Positions 14,750 to 25,573 of a DNA stretch of 64,000 bases are shown in pieces. The position numbers and the translations under genes are program-made. The notes beneath the pieces were generated by a model. The model saw only the letters and a program-made list of their open reading frames with translations, made no database searches and was not told where the DNA came from. The DNA is from Triops longicaudatus. Its lineage: Eukaryota; Arthropoda; Branchiopoda; Notostraca; Triopsidae. The DNA is taken from assembly GCA_022885665.1 (NCBI GenBank), contig JAGQDJ010000023.1, positions 806,001 to 870,000 on the forward strand. Reading direction: 5' to 3'. The stretch's first letter is position 1. Each line of letters starts with the position of its first letter.

Positions 14750-15005
14750 GAAAGTGCTCCACGGTAGCAGAAATGTTCGAACCGCTGTTATAAGCTGTAC
14801 CGGTCAGGAACTGAAAGGGACAGATGTAGCAATGTTGCCGTTAGATGACGGGTCGAGCGTGTCTGATAGAAAACACGTTTGTTTACAAAAAGCCGTCAAA
14901 GTAACCAAAAATTCATTGTTGTAACGGTTGGAAATAAGTGCTACGATCATTGTCCTTCCATTTTTTTTATACTAACCATGAAACACAGCATTTGTTAGCT
15001 CCAAA
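13925..15005. other. Intergenic spacer between DMAC2L and BECN1
   Basis: Noncoding as far as I can tell. It holds a short GC-rich patch at about 14217-14310, a run of 32 A at 14717-14748, and an exon-like stretch ending in a GTAAGC donor near 14620 that could belong to the 5' leader of Beclin. I see no supportable protein-coding gene. Small open frames running through the A tract are products of the homopolymer. Confidence 0.5.
14717..14748 (+). repeat. Poly-A tract (32 bases)
   Basis: Uninterrupted run of 32 adenines in the spacer upstream of Beclin. It could be a microsatellite or the tail of an old retroposed sequence. I see no target duplication beside it. Confidence 0.9.
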
Positions 15006-16778
15006 ATGTCACAGCAAGGTGATGAAGGTCGCAATAGTGGAAATTTTGTTTGCCAAAGATGCCAAGCTCCTCTGATACTGGATTCTTCGTTTGCTAAATT
15101 GGATGAATTGACAGTAGCAGAGCTTTCACGTATGTATTTAGACATATTAACAAATTTACAACACACCATGCTATAATTTTATTATAAAGGCTTGCTACGT
15201 TTTTTATTATTTTAGTTCCTGCTGTTAAACCGCCAGACTTGAATTATGAACTGCACACCAATACGCTGACTAAGCTTGTAGCACCAGCGCCAGGCAGTGG
15301 AGACGAGCCTTTAAGTGGACCAAATCATGGCTTTACTCTTATCGATAATCCTATGCCACCCACTAATGGAAGCCTTAGCAATCATCTTAGAGTGAGGAAT
15401 TTTACACTTTGCGTCCATGCGATTTCTATGTCTGGGTCTTTAGATGCTTGCAGGCTTATTTGATTTGGTATCCAACACCTCCGATATTGACCATCCTTTG
15501 TGTGAAGAATGCGTCGAAAATCTGATCGCACTCATGGACCAGCAACTGCAATTTAACGAAGACGAGTGCGAAGACTATCGACGTTATCTTAAATCCGCTG
15601 TAGAGTAAGGTTTAGTGTAGCAGTTTAACGTCAAGTGCACATTCGCCTTTTCTTCCAGGAAAGCAGCCGATGTTAAAGACTCGGACGTGGAAAACTTGGA
15701 GAAAGAATTGAAGGATGTAAGTGACGCTAAAAAAGTTTATAATCAACGAAGTGACAGCTTTTTTCTTTTTTAGCTGGAGCTGGAGGAACAAGAGTTAAGA
15801 AAAGACTTAGAATCCCTGCAGACTGAAAGGGAAACGCTAAAAATGGCTATACGGGCAGAGGAGTTAGAAAACGAGCGCTTGGTGAAAGAAGAAGAACGCT
15901 TTATTAAGCAGTACAGTTTGTACAGAAGACAACTTATTCAGACCGAGGATGATTGTCAAAGGTGACTAGAATCGTTGACAAAATTATTATCTGCCCTCAT
16001 TTTTTTTATTGTTAATAATTAGTTATTTGTCTCATTTACAGTCTCGAGCTTCAGCTTGCGCATTCCCAGAATCAGTTGGAACGGTTAAAACAGACTAACG
16101 CCTTCAACGCCACGTTTCATATTTGGCACGCTGGTCATTTTGGAACCATAAATGGCCTCAGACTTGGCAGATTACCTTTCATACCCGTCGACTGGGCAGA
16201 AATCAATGCTGCATGGGGACAGACAGCATTGTTACTCCAGGCTCTGACAAATCGGATGGGAATCATACTGCAGCGGTATCGGATCATCCCATTCGGAAGT
16301 CAGTCTACGATTGAAGTAAGATTCTTTTGCACTTTGTAAGGAAATATGGTTACATATCTGCGTGAACGCTGATGAAGGACACGGTGGAGCAAAAGACGTA
16401 TACATTGTACGGTTCGAGTGGTTTTCGCTTTTTATGGGATTCGAAATTTGATGCTGGCATGGTTGCTTTCCTGGACTGCCTACAGCAGTTCCAAGTGGAA
16501 GTAGAGAAGTACAATTTCCAGCTACCTTATAGGATGGAAAAAGGCAAGTTGGAGGATAGAACAACGCGGCAATGGTACGCTGTCAAGTAAGCAAAATAGT
16601 TCAGTACCCTGTAAACTGTATTGGCTAACCCTTTGTGTGTAGGATTCAGTTTAATTCTGAAGAACATTGGACCAAAGCCATGAAATTCATGCTAACTAAC
16701 CTAAAATGGGGACTAGCTTGGGTATCGTCGCAAGCCACTAAAAGCGATGACACTACAGGACTATTAAAAGAAGTCTAG
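15006..16778 (+). CDS. BECN1: Beclin-1 (autophagy protein 6)
   Basis: Eight exons: 15006-15129, 15216-15391, 15444-15604, 15659-15716, 15774-15961, 16042-16315, 16378-16586, 16643-16778 (441 aa; the human protein has 450). Beclin-1 is the scaffold of the class III PI3-kinase complexes that start autophagy and endosomal sorting. Visible parts in order: N-terminal FVCQRCQAPL with a CxxC pair; a BH3-like segment near residues 95-110; HPLCEECVENL with the second CxxC pair; a long Glu/Lys-rich coiled coil at about 145-240; and the conserved C-terminal domain with MVAFLDCLQQF, LPYRMEKGKLED and FMLTNLKWGLAWVSSQ. The start ATG sits 14 residues before the first CxxC, as in the family. In the BH3 segment the usual Gly-Asp is Ala-Gly (LAGLFDLVS). 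A polyadenylation signal AATAAA lies at 16797-16802. It converges with the next gene, whose stop codon is about 150 bp away. Confidence 0.96.
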
Positions 16779-16796
16779 TCCTTTTTTCTGTGTAAA

Positions 16797-16802
16797 AATA
16801 AA
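16797..16802 (+). terminator. Polyadenylation signal of Beclin-1
   Basis: AATAAA 19 bases after the Beclin stop codon, in the gap before the convergent NUDT14-like gene. Confidence 0.7.
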
Positions 16803-16931
16803 TTGTACCCTAAATTAACATTGTTTTCCCTTGCTCTTCTTCTTCAGCTCTTGTTTCTGAATTTTGGGATATTGAATACTTCGTGAATTTGTTAAATTTA
16901 TCCTGCAAAGGCAGAAACAATACAGAAAAAG

Positions 16932-17797
16932 TTAATGGCTATGTAACGGTGCTTTGTTCTGCAAGAACCAATTAACAGCAAATAAAAAGCCTCCCGGGCT
17001 TGGTACGTCGTCCGCTGAAACGTAAGCCTTGGCTTCTTCAATGGACATCTCCACAACGTCAATTAGTTCTCCTTCAGAAGGATTTCCACCTCCTGCAAAG
17101 ACACCGTTCACCATTTTTTTAATACAAGCCGACATTTTAATATTACCAGGCCCGACGCGCATTTCATCCGTGACTTCAGCGTAGAACACTGACTGGGGAT
17201 CTCCTGATATGCCCACTCCAGAGCTGTAAAATAATAATAACAATATTATAAAAATACTCATCTAAAAGTTATACGAAGCTACTACCGGAAGGTAACGATC
17301 TTTTGTAGCGCTGTGACGGGTACATCGTACCCGCATTCTTCAAGAACCTCTTCTTTAGCAATTTCCTCTAAGGTTTTGGCCTTATCAACAATGCCAGCAC
17401 ATAATTCCAGTGACAGCCCTTTAGAAGGTGAGAACTGTGTGGTATCGATTGTCCCAGGAATATTCGGACGAGCGTCGGGCGGAACGGAATGGTAGTACAG
17501 TGCTACGGGTACACTTGTTAAAACGATAACGATTACAGAAAAAGTTTTATACCAGGACGAAACTGTCGGACGAATACCAATACGCAACGACTGACGTTGA
17601 AAATGACTATGCTAACGCTCTCATGGACGCGCACTAGATCCCACACTTTTTCTTTACCTTCCTAAGGCATTAAAGGATTAACCATCCGTTGAATGATGTT
17701 GCTTACACTGGTTTACTTGTTTGAACAGCATCCTAAACGGCGCCACGAAAGGAGATCGTGTAAGCTCCACAAGCCGCACATCAGTGACGCTGTCCAT
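16932..17797 (-). CDS. NUDT14: NUDT14-like Nudix hydrolase (UDP-sugar diphosphatase)
   Basis: Four exons on the minus strand: 17797-17717, 17661-17553, 17502-17286, 17223-16932 (232 aa; human NUDT14 has 222). The family hydrolyses UDP-glucose and ADP-ribose in the cytosol. The protein starts MDSVTDVRLVELTRSPFV, followed by WDLVRVHESVSIVIFN and FVRQFRPALYYHSVPPDA, then the Nudix box in LCAGIVDKAKTLEEIAKEEV with LEECGYDV. After it come SGVGISGDPQSVFYAEVTDE, GEGELIDVVE-like acidic residues (the exact string is EGELIDVVEMS), and the C-terminal FAVNWFLQNKAP that matches NUDT14 rather than NUDT5. The glutamates that bind metal (EExxEEC) are present. The gene is divergent from the USP-like gene with 254 bp between start codons, so the two probably share a promoter region. 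Confidence 0.93.
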
Positions 17798-18051
17798 TGT
17801 TTTCTGTTTCTCTTTCACTCTATTGAAATATAATAAGCAGCAAACATTTGGTTTTAAGACTTGAATTTTCCAAGTGTTCTCTACCTAGCGCTTAGGACGT
17901 AAAGCCCCTAAAGGCGGTGACACCACGGCGCGCGGATATTAGGCCACGCCTTGTAAACTAGCTTGCTTATTTTGGTTGTGTGTGCACGCAATTTCCCGTG
18001 CATATAACAGATTTTTCGAAATCTTTCCTGTCTCTTGTTTAAATTTACAAA
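17798..18051. promoter_or_regulatory. Shared intergenic promoter region, NUDT14-like / USP-like
   Basis: The 254 bp between the two divergent start codons must hold both 5' leaders and start sites. I see no clear TATA box in the expected place for either gene. It contains a short GC-rich part (GGCGCGCGG near 17925). The assignment rests only on gene arrangement. Confidence 0.4.
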
Positions 18052-21000
18052 ATGGATACGGACATGGCCAAGGTGACTCCTGATGAATCTGAAGATGAAG
18101 AGATGAAGCGAGCAATTGCTTTAAGTTTGCAAGAAGAGGAGAAGAAAAATAATTTAATAAGCAAAGAAGATTTGGAGTTGGCCAGGTAACTGCCATTTAA
18201 AAAAGGCGATGCTTCAATAGACGAAATCCGAATAGGTGTCAGATATTATAAAACGACATACTAAGTAGCTTTTTGGGCTTGTACCCCCGCAGAGCTGTGG
18301 AATCTAGTATGGCAGACTTCGGACCCCAGTCGAAAAAGATTTGTATAAGAAATGACAGCGCGACAGAGGTTATCACCGTACCTGAAGATGTAGAAGAAGT
18401 GAACCCACACGTAAAGCGAAGAAAGTGGAATTATCCAGTTGGTCTTGAGAATGTGGGAAACTCATGCTGGTTTAGCTGCATGGCGCAGTCTTTGTTTCAT
18501 ATTCGTCCTTTGCGAGATTTGATATTGCAGTTTCAGCCGTCTTCTGAGCTGCTTAGCCAAGCTACAGCAAAAGTAACATCTCGTGCATAGGTTTTCTGAA
18601 TTCGCAGAGATTTTCACGTTGTCGTACAGGAGCAGCAAATTCTCCGGTTTGTTATTGAGCTAAGAATATTGTTTGCGTTTATGTGGAAAAGTAAAAAGGC
18701 GTTTGTGGACCCTAGACCAGTAGTGGCTATACTAGAAGCGGCAATAGGTCAGAGCTCAGCTCAGCAAGACGTCTCTGAACTAACCCACCTGGTAACCTAC
18801 AGATTTCTTTTCTTTTAATAGAGACCTCTTCTTTTTATTTCTCTCGTGTGACATAATTACTTTTGTTTAAGTTTTTGCAGTGGCTTGAAGAAGCCTTCAA
18901 GCTGCAAGCCAAAGAAGACAAAACCGGAAGTAGCCTCGTTTCCTCGAACCCAATCACAGATTTATTTTATGGGAATCTGGTGCATAAGGCAGTTAACTAC
19001 GGTAGTAATTATAGGATTCTTGTAACGTTGATTAAACACTAAGAAATGATTTAGATGGTGGTAGTGATAGCAACGAAGTATTCAGCAAGTCCCAAGTACA
19101 TTTTACCGGCCACGAAGACCTCCACGCGGCGCTGGCTGCATCCATGGTTCAAGAAGTCGAACTGGAGCAGGCAACCTTCCCCAAACCTTATAGACAACAA
19201 TATTTCACTCGCCTTCCTCCAGTACTTACCTTCGACTTGTGTCGTTTCCGATTCAATACCCAGATGACCAAAACGGAAAAAATCAACGACAAACTCGCCT
19301 TTCCTTCTCGGCTTTTTATGGCACGTTATATGCATGAGTGTGCTAACGAAACACGCACCACGCTGGCTAAAAGGACCGAGTTGCAACAGCAACTAGCATT
19401 ACAGCGGCACCAGCTCAGAAAGTAAGGCTTTTCGTGTCACAACCCAAATCATTTAATTGTTTCATCTACCAGGTGGAAAGAGTATGGTAGAGGACGTCTC
19501 AAAGCTCCATTGCCGTACATTTTGCGGTGTGCAGCTCACTATGCGCTGAAAAAATTGCATGCCAGTTCAGAATTTCACAGTGAACAAAATGGCATTGGTG
19601 ACATGGAGACTTCTTTGAACGCTGAAATGTAGGTGATAAAGTGGAACACTTTTTCAGGCTCTTATTCACTTCTACTTAGGGAATTGCCCAGAGAGCTGAA
19701 CGCCGAGTCTGCAAGAATCATAGCCGTGAGTACTGCTATATCCGTACATAATAGGCTTTTTGTTATTTATGATTTCACGTGTGGTTTTATCAGGAATCTC
19801 TAGAAGAATGGTCGCAAATAGAGCAGAGGGCCTTGAAAAATGCCCAGCAAGAAGTCGCTAATTTGGAATGCGCAATTGAACACATGTTTGATACCCCACT
19901 TTTCAATCAGGTGAAGTAGCGAAGAAAGACAAATGCTTGGCGGTCGCGGGAAAGGTCATGTTTGTTATTCGGACATGGTACTAATATATTATGTTTTCAA
20001 TATCTAGATTGAATATCAGCTTCATGCTGTACTTGTTCATGATGGATCCGCTACGTCCGGTCACTATTGGGCATACGTGAGGGACTACCATAATCCCCAT
20101 AACTGGTTTAAAATGGATGACACCAAAATTGAACGAACAACTGAAGAAGCTATGAGAGACGTCGCATTTGGTGGTAAAAACCGGAACTCGAGTGCGTATT
20201 GCTTGATTTACCTTGCGGAGCCTAATAATCGTTTCAAGCTCGGTAATGTTCCTATAATTGTTCTTGAAAAGCAAAATTAACGCCAGAGTTCTTGGTGACA
20301 GACTGGCCTGCTGTGACTTCAGATCTACCTGAAGACCTAAAGTCTAGAGTCTTGTCGGACAATTTGTCTTTTGCTCAAGAAATTAAGATTTGGAACCAAC
20401 AAGATAAAGTACAATTAAACGGTGTGAAAGAACTGTAATTTTCAACATTTATCAGGTGAAATCAGTGGACGACCTAATAAAGATCTTAAAGGACGACACC
20501 AAGTTATCATTCCAACATGCGTTCCGCGCCAAGAATGACACCTTCTTTGCTTTCAGCAGGGTTGAAGAAGAGGTTGAGAAAGCCGGCCAGGATCTGGAGT
20601 CCATAGCGTTTAAAGTATGATTTTTCCATGGGAAGAATGAGCCAATTATTTTTCTTTTTTCAAGGTTTTGGCACAGCAAACTCTCCGTATGTACGAGAAG
20701 AGCAAGTGCGAGTTTCTTAGTCACGCCTTACAAAATATGGCTGTCTACCTTCTGGGGAACGGGGTAGAAGTAGAGCCATATATTCACTGGCTCCTTTTAC
20801 AGCAATTTACTCACGTTGGAGTGCTGGGTAACAGTGTGGGATCTGTGTTATGGTCCACATTTCTGCACATGTTAGACCATCACCAGAGGTGTCGCGAAAG
20901 CAAACCGGGTATGGTATCCGAAACCCAAGTGTTTGAAGAATTCCACAAAACGTATTCCGTATACTGTCTAGCTGCAATTCAGCTGGTTGAGGGCTTTAGT

Positions 21001-21734
21001 CGCTTCAAAAACGGACTGTAAGCGTTTCGTAAGGGAGTAGCCGCTTATAACTTTTTGCTTTTCCTGTTCAGGTCTTCTGAAGGGTTGAAGTTCTTTGTGG
21101 CCGGCATGGCTAAAAATTATGAAATTATGAAGTCCCGACCTGGTTGGCCCAAAGCAGGTTTTCCCACTGAACTTTTGGAAAGGCATCGACTTCATATGAT
21201 AAAAGTAACAATTATCATTGTAGTAGTGAGTTGTCGTCTATTGAGCTCTTTTGTGTAGATTGTTAACCAAGAAACGTGGACTTTGTACAGTCAAGCAGTG
21301 ATAGGTCAGAAAATTAACTACGACCTGCTAGACGAAATACTGGATATTTTGGGCCAATGTTTACTACCCGCTTTGGCGTTGTCGCAGTGCTCCGATACCG
21401 AATGCACTATTGAAAATGCGTCATTTAGTTCGAGTATTACCACCAAGTGGTATGACACCCTTACTACCCTATCAGGTAAGCTGCCGTTTGGTATTTGGTA
21501 AACAGAAAGGCCTAATTGTCAATTATTGAAGAAAAAGTGCCTATTGAGGAGAATTTAGAGCGTGTCATCAAGACTCTTGAGACATTTGTTGACTCTAACC
21601 TGGAAGATGATCCACCAGAAAAGAATCTCGACTTACTGCCAACGGTCATGACACTTATAACTCATTCCAGTTACGATCATAAACCGTTGATAAACATGTA
21701 TTCCGAGCTGGAGAATACGTACAAGAGTGGATGA
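18052..21734 (+). CDS. USP28: Ubiquitin carboxyl-terminal hydrolase, USP25/USP28 type
   Basis: Fifteen exons: 18052-18185, 18293-18572, 18630-18791, 18881-19001, 19055-19421, 19473-19628, 19680-19725, 19794-19910, 20008-20242, 20287-20408, 20456-20614, 20665-21017, 21072-21204, 21259-21475, 21532-21734 (934 aa). It is a cysteine protease that removes ubiquitin. An N-terminal ubiquitin-interacting motif is visible (DEEMKRAIALSLQEEE). The Cys box GLENVGNSCWFSCMAQSLFH has the catalytic Cys near residue 103, followed by SSAQQDVSELTHLW, LPPVLTFDLCRFRFN, an inserted helical segment with RYMHEC, and the His box SATSGHYWAYV with His near 480. SSAYCLIYL and a long helical C-terminal half follow, as in USP25/28. 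The first donor of exon 2 joins to 18630, not to the nearer AG at 18607, which would give a 35-bp intron and a broken frame. I cannot separate USP25 from USP28; invertebrates usually have one gene for both. Confidence 0.93.
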
Positions 21735-21823
21735 TTGGATATTGAGATGTTCATGATACTTATATAGGCGGAGTTTTCACAAGGATACCAACAATACATT
21801 TTGAAAACGAATGATTGGAGCCA

Positions 21824-22293
21824 CTACTTTGTCCAACTGACTTTGGGAATATCGAAATGTTCCGTTAAGCTGTCTAGATGCCTGTTGAATTCTTCTACGC
21901 GCTGCTTGTGGGTTTTGGCGGCCCTTTCCATGATTTTCGTCTTTTGCTAATAAAAAATGTTTAAGTTTAAATCTTTTTTAACAAATAAATGACTTACAGT
22001 TTGGTCTCGCATTTGCTCAAATTTCAGTTGCGCTTTTGTCTTTTCAAACTTGGGTTTAGGAGCCTGAGAAACTTTTCCTTTGGACTGGTCAGAATCAGAT
22101 TCTTTGGAAGAAACAGCGGGTTTTTCTTTATTTTTTGACTTCTTGTGCTTTCTAAAAATTTAATATTAGTTAGAATTTTAACGAACTAAAGCAAATCAAG
22201 AATTAACGATAACGGAAGATTTTACTTTTTGATGGCGTGGTCTGAAACTCCTTTCAGTTTTAGTGAGCCTTTCACTGCGGCTTCGTACTCCAT
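21824..22293 (-). CDS. FAM32A: FAM32A homologue
   Basis: Three exons: 22293-22226, 22151-21998, 21946-21824 (114 aa; human FAM32A has 112). FAM32A is a small nuclear protein that acts at the catalytic spliceosome during 3' splice-site choice. The protein begins MEYEAAVKGSLKLKGVSDHA, has a Lys/Ser-rich middle, and ends in the diagnostic block KTHKQRVEEFNRHLDSLTEH, followed by FDIPKVSWTK at the very C-terminus. The near-identical tail makes the call firm. It converges on the USP gene with 89 bp between stop codons. A solo LTR lies 299 bp upstream of its start codon in the same orientation. Confidence 0.94.
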
Positions 22294-22592
22294 CCTTTTC
22301 TTACTTGGATACTAATAACACAAAAGCGCGGCAAATAAGTTTAATAGTACAGAAATTTAAGAAAACTTTCCACAGCTCGAGTTACGAAACTGATGCACAA
22401 ACAATGAAAGTGTCCGCACCGCGGCGTTACCATCGTCAACAAGTCCCATTTATGCAGTCCGGAGTAGCCAGAAAATCAAATTCCTTCAGCTTTCGCTTGT
22501 CTCCTTTCACTTTGCCGTGCTTGTTTATTTTAATGTTCAGATTTACAGCCCTTATCAGAACTGAACGACAAGCATTATTCGTTATTGCTTCT

Positions 22593-22861
22593 TGTTACGT
22601 TCTACTCCTTTTCAAATCCGTTTATTCGCAACTTCAATACAAAATCACACAAAAACACTCTCCTTCTCGTGGTAACTCTCACACCACGCTTACAACAATC
22701 AAATTTCACTCTCAAGAAACGCAACTTTCTCAAAGGAAGGTCGAAAGGGAACTCTCCATTACAGGCTCGGTGCAGGGAATTTCATTCTTACCAACAATGA
22801 ATCTTAGGATTCCTTGTTGGGCGGCTACGAAATTGACTGTTGGGTAATAACGAACGCCACA
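22593..22861 (-). mobile_element. Solo LTR of the 31.8-kb element family
   Basis: This 269-bp block reads on the minus strand from TGTGGCGTTCG to ACGTAACA and aligns along its whole length with the two LTRs at 31826-32091 and 33434-33699, by eye at about 85-90 percent identity. The terminal TG...CA is kept, and the 4-bp target duplication TTCT flanks it (22589-22592 and 22862-22865). No internal element sequence is attached, so it is a solo LTR left by LTR-LTR recombination. An apparent 194-codon frame running through it is not a gene. Confidence 0.88.
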
Positions 22862-24223
22862 TTCTGAAGAAATGATTCAGTCCCGTTGCCTCTTATTCAC
22901 AACGTCTACGTACATTGCAACTGGATTCTTTAGCAGAATTTAAATTTAAAAAAAAATGTGTTAGAGCAAGGCTGTTTTTAAAGGGGGGAGGGGTTAGACT
23001 CCCCTGTAATGATTTATATAAAATGGGAAAAAATAAGTAAATTTCAAATGTTAAAATACTACATATAATAAACCCCTCCAGTCCACCCTCACCCCCTCAA
23101 CCAAAACCCTGTATACGAGCTTTTATTTTAGACGTTTTATTTTGAGCTTTCCGCATGGGCCTTTTATCTAAGCATGCCTTATTTTATATTATGTTCTGTA
23201 ACTCCAGTGTAAGGAACACTTTTAGAACGAAGTACCAACTAGAGGAGAAGGACCGAACTCCAACCGTTGTCCAAACTCGACAAACATATTTTTAGCTCTA
23301 TTACATGTTGTTAACTTGTTCCAGCTACTGAACATTGTTCTACTAACTGGACTAAATATTTGTGGAAAGTTGGCGTTCATTTTGCTTTGTTGCTGTTGAT
23401 TTATTTAATTAAAAAAAAATCATGCCTGCCAGAGTTTTCAAGAGCCATGTATAATTATCCATTCTTGTAAGAAATTGTGTAAGTCAATACCACTTTCTTT
23501 AGTTAGTTGTTTAGCTTAAGTACCAGGCTTCTCAGAATTCTACCCATAAAACCAAATTGTAGTTATGAGAAAAATCTGAACTTTCAAAAAGGAATCATGT
23601 GGGACATATCGACTAGGCAGCGTAGTGCTATAAGCTAACCTGTGCCTCTTGCTACTGCGGTGGCGCCAGTGCGTCACACGCTAACCACTTTCAAAAGTTT
23701 TTAACCCGCCTCAGAGAATGTCGTGCAGTTTGCGTTGGCGCATTTGTTTGCGCTGTTTTCTGTATTACAAAGCACTTTATATATTTGTGTTTCGTTGTAA
23801 ATAATTTTAATTGTGTGATTCGTTTTTTGTTCCGTTTTGGACACTAGGTAATATCGTCTTCCCCAAGTAGTCGGAGTTTGGACCACATTTTCAAAATGTC
23901 GGTTTTGAAGGGATTTGGAAAAATTGCAATAAATAAAATCTGGTCGACTTTCGAAATTGTCTTTACGTAGGTAGTGTAGATAACACATTTGGACATCTAT
24001 TGCAGAAGATTTTTTCTTTGTCTAACTTCTATGACCGTTTTTTTCGAAAAAATAAAAATGGTAGTCGAAATTTAGACCACTTCCTATATAGTGAACGGAT
24101 CACAAGATCTCGAGTTATTGCAAGCAAGGCCATACTCAAGTGGTGTAGAGTCGCCCCCACCCGAATTTTTCATTTTGTATTGGAGGAGACAATACAAACC
24201 TCAAATGTCCAAACAAATTGCGT

Positions 24224-24314
<91 letters not shown>

Positions 24315-24374
24315 NNNNNNNNNNNNNNNNNNNNNNNNNNNNNNNNNNNNNNNNNNNCCCCCCCCCCCCCCCCC
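24224..24374. repeat. Poly-G run, 43-N gap, poly-C run
   Basis: 91 G (24224-24314), then 43 N (24315-24357), then 17 C (24358-24374). A G run meeting a C run across a gap is typical of sequencing or scaffolding failure at a homopolymer or no-signal base calls, so the true sequence and length here are unknown. Confidence 0.95.
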
Positions 24375-24459
24375 GAAACTTACAAAACCCCCTCTGAACA
24401 AAAATCTTAGGTACGGCTCTGATTGCAAGTGTTATAAAGTACGTCTGATACGACAAACG

Positions 24460-24479
24460 GTTCCGTAAATTTACGGAAC
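24460..24479. repeat. Perfect 20-bp palindrome
   Basis: GTTCCGTAAATTTACGGAAC is its own reverse complement. It is followed by GGTTTTTTA. It may be the core of a foldback element or a binding site for a dimeric factor. I see no wider terminal repeats. Confidence 0.5.
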
Positions 24480-25573
24480 GGTTTTTTAGCATCTTACTCG
24501 TTAGAAGATCATTATGACGAGATTGCACTGTAATATGTATGTCCGTACGAAATTTTTGGACAAAATTTAAGTGCGAATTATTTTCAACCAAATAGTTTTC
24601 TCCGTGCAGAATTTTGCCTTTGCAAAACACACACTCATACCTATGATTCATTTCTGCACGCACAGTTCGCTTTTATTGGAATTCCTGCTTCAGACATCTC
24701 CTTCTATGACGTACCGGAAAAATTGGCACATGGCGCAACCGAAAATTGGACATCCATTGCACACAGGAAGGCAACATCCCAACTCTTTCGTTCACGTTGC
24801 GAAATCTGTGCTATCGGTTTTTCTCTCATTTATGTGTATAGTCCCTAGGGTGATTAGATTTTATTTTTGATTACATCAGTAATTGTGATTTCGACTTGTG
24901 ATTTCGAGGTTGTGTGTAGTTACCAACCACTGGCTTCGTACGAGACTGATATTTGACGAATACGAGTACCCTTTCTTCATAGTAATACGTTTTGGAAACA
25001 GATTATAGAACTGTTACGGTAGGCAGTGTAGTTGCTACCTAGCCCATAACTTAACTTAATTTTACTATTTTATGCAATTATGTATCTTGACTAACAGAAA
25101 CTGATTCCCATGTTGCCGCATTCTGGTGAATGATGTCCGGTCTCGAAGCGCGCGACGTTACGAGCTGTCTGGCATGCCCGTGTTCGAATAGTGTTGCGGC
25201 GTTCATGGATCGCTATTTAGGAGCAACTTGTCAACTGACCCTTTGCTCCGTTGTTTTCGTGCTTTTCTTCCGTCAAAACTGTATAAATTTTGCTCTTTGC
25301 TACGCGAGAGAAAGGCGAGCAATGCTTTGCAGCTTAGTAAATATGATCCTCTAAAGTTTTTTATGTTCTTCGAGAAATGGTTTATTGCCAGTTTACGTGG
25401 TTGTGTTTTCCATTCCACAGTCCCATTTGTAAAACCTGTGGAAAAGACTCCAATCTGACCCTTTAAGGATGAAGTTGATGGTTAGTTATAGGTAGTTTAT
25501 GCGCAGACCGTCGGATTTATGACCTAAGAATTATTGAAGCTATTGCTGTTGTTACGCTAAGTATATTTTAAAA

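Larger units (their letters stand above)
22862..25573. other. Gene-poor spacer with an assembly gap
   Basis: No recognisable gene between the solo LTR and Son of sevenless. It contains the G-run/N/C-run artefact at 24224-24374 and a perfect 20-bp palindrome at 24460-24479. Frames encoding long Gly or Pro tracts here come only from the homopolymers. The last few hundred bases should hold the promoter and leader of Son of sevenless. Confidence 0.55.

Noticed and set aside
18573..18607. 35-bp intron in the USP gene ending at the nearest AG
   Set aside because: It gives a stop codon soon after and would be shorter than every other intron here; the acceptor at 18629 gives 57 bp and keeps the EQQILRFVIELR frame.
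22263..22847. 194-codon plus-strand frame
   Set aside because: It starts antisense to FAM32A and runs through the solo LTR; its C-terminal part is the antisense LTR translation shared with the other two LTRs.
24000..24663. Open frames on both strands with long Gly or Pro tracts
   Set aside because: They exist only because the G and C homopolymers and N bases read as Gly, Pro and X; the flanking sequence has no coding character.
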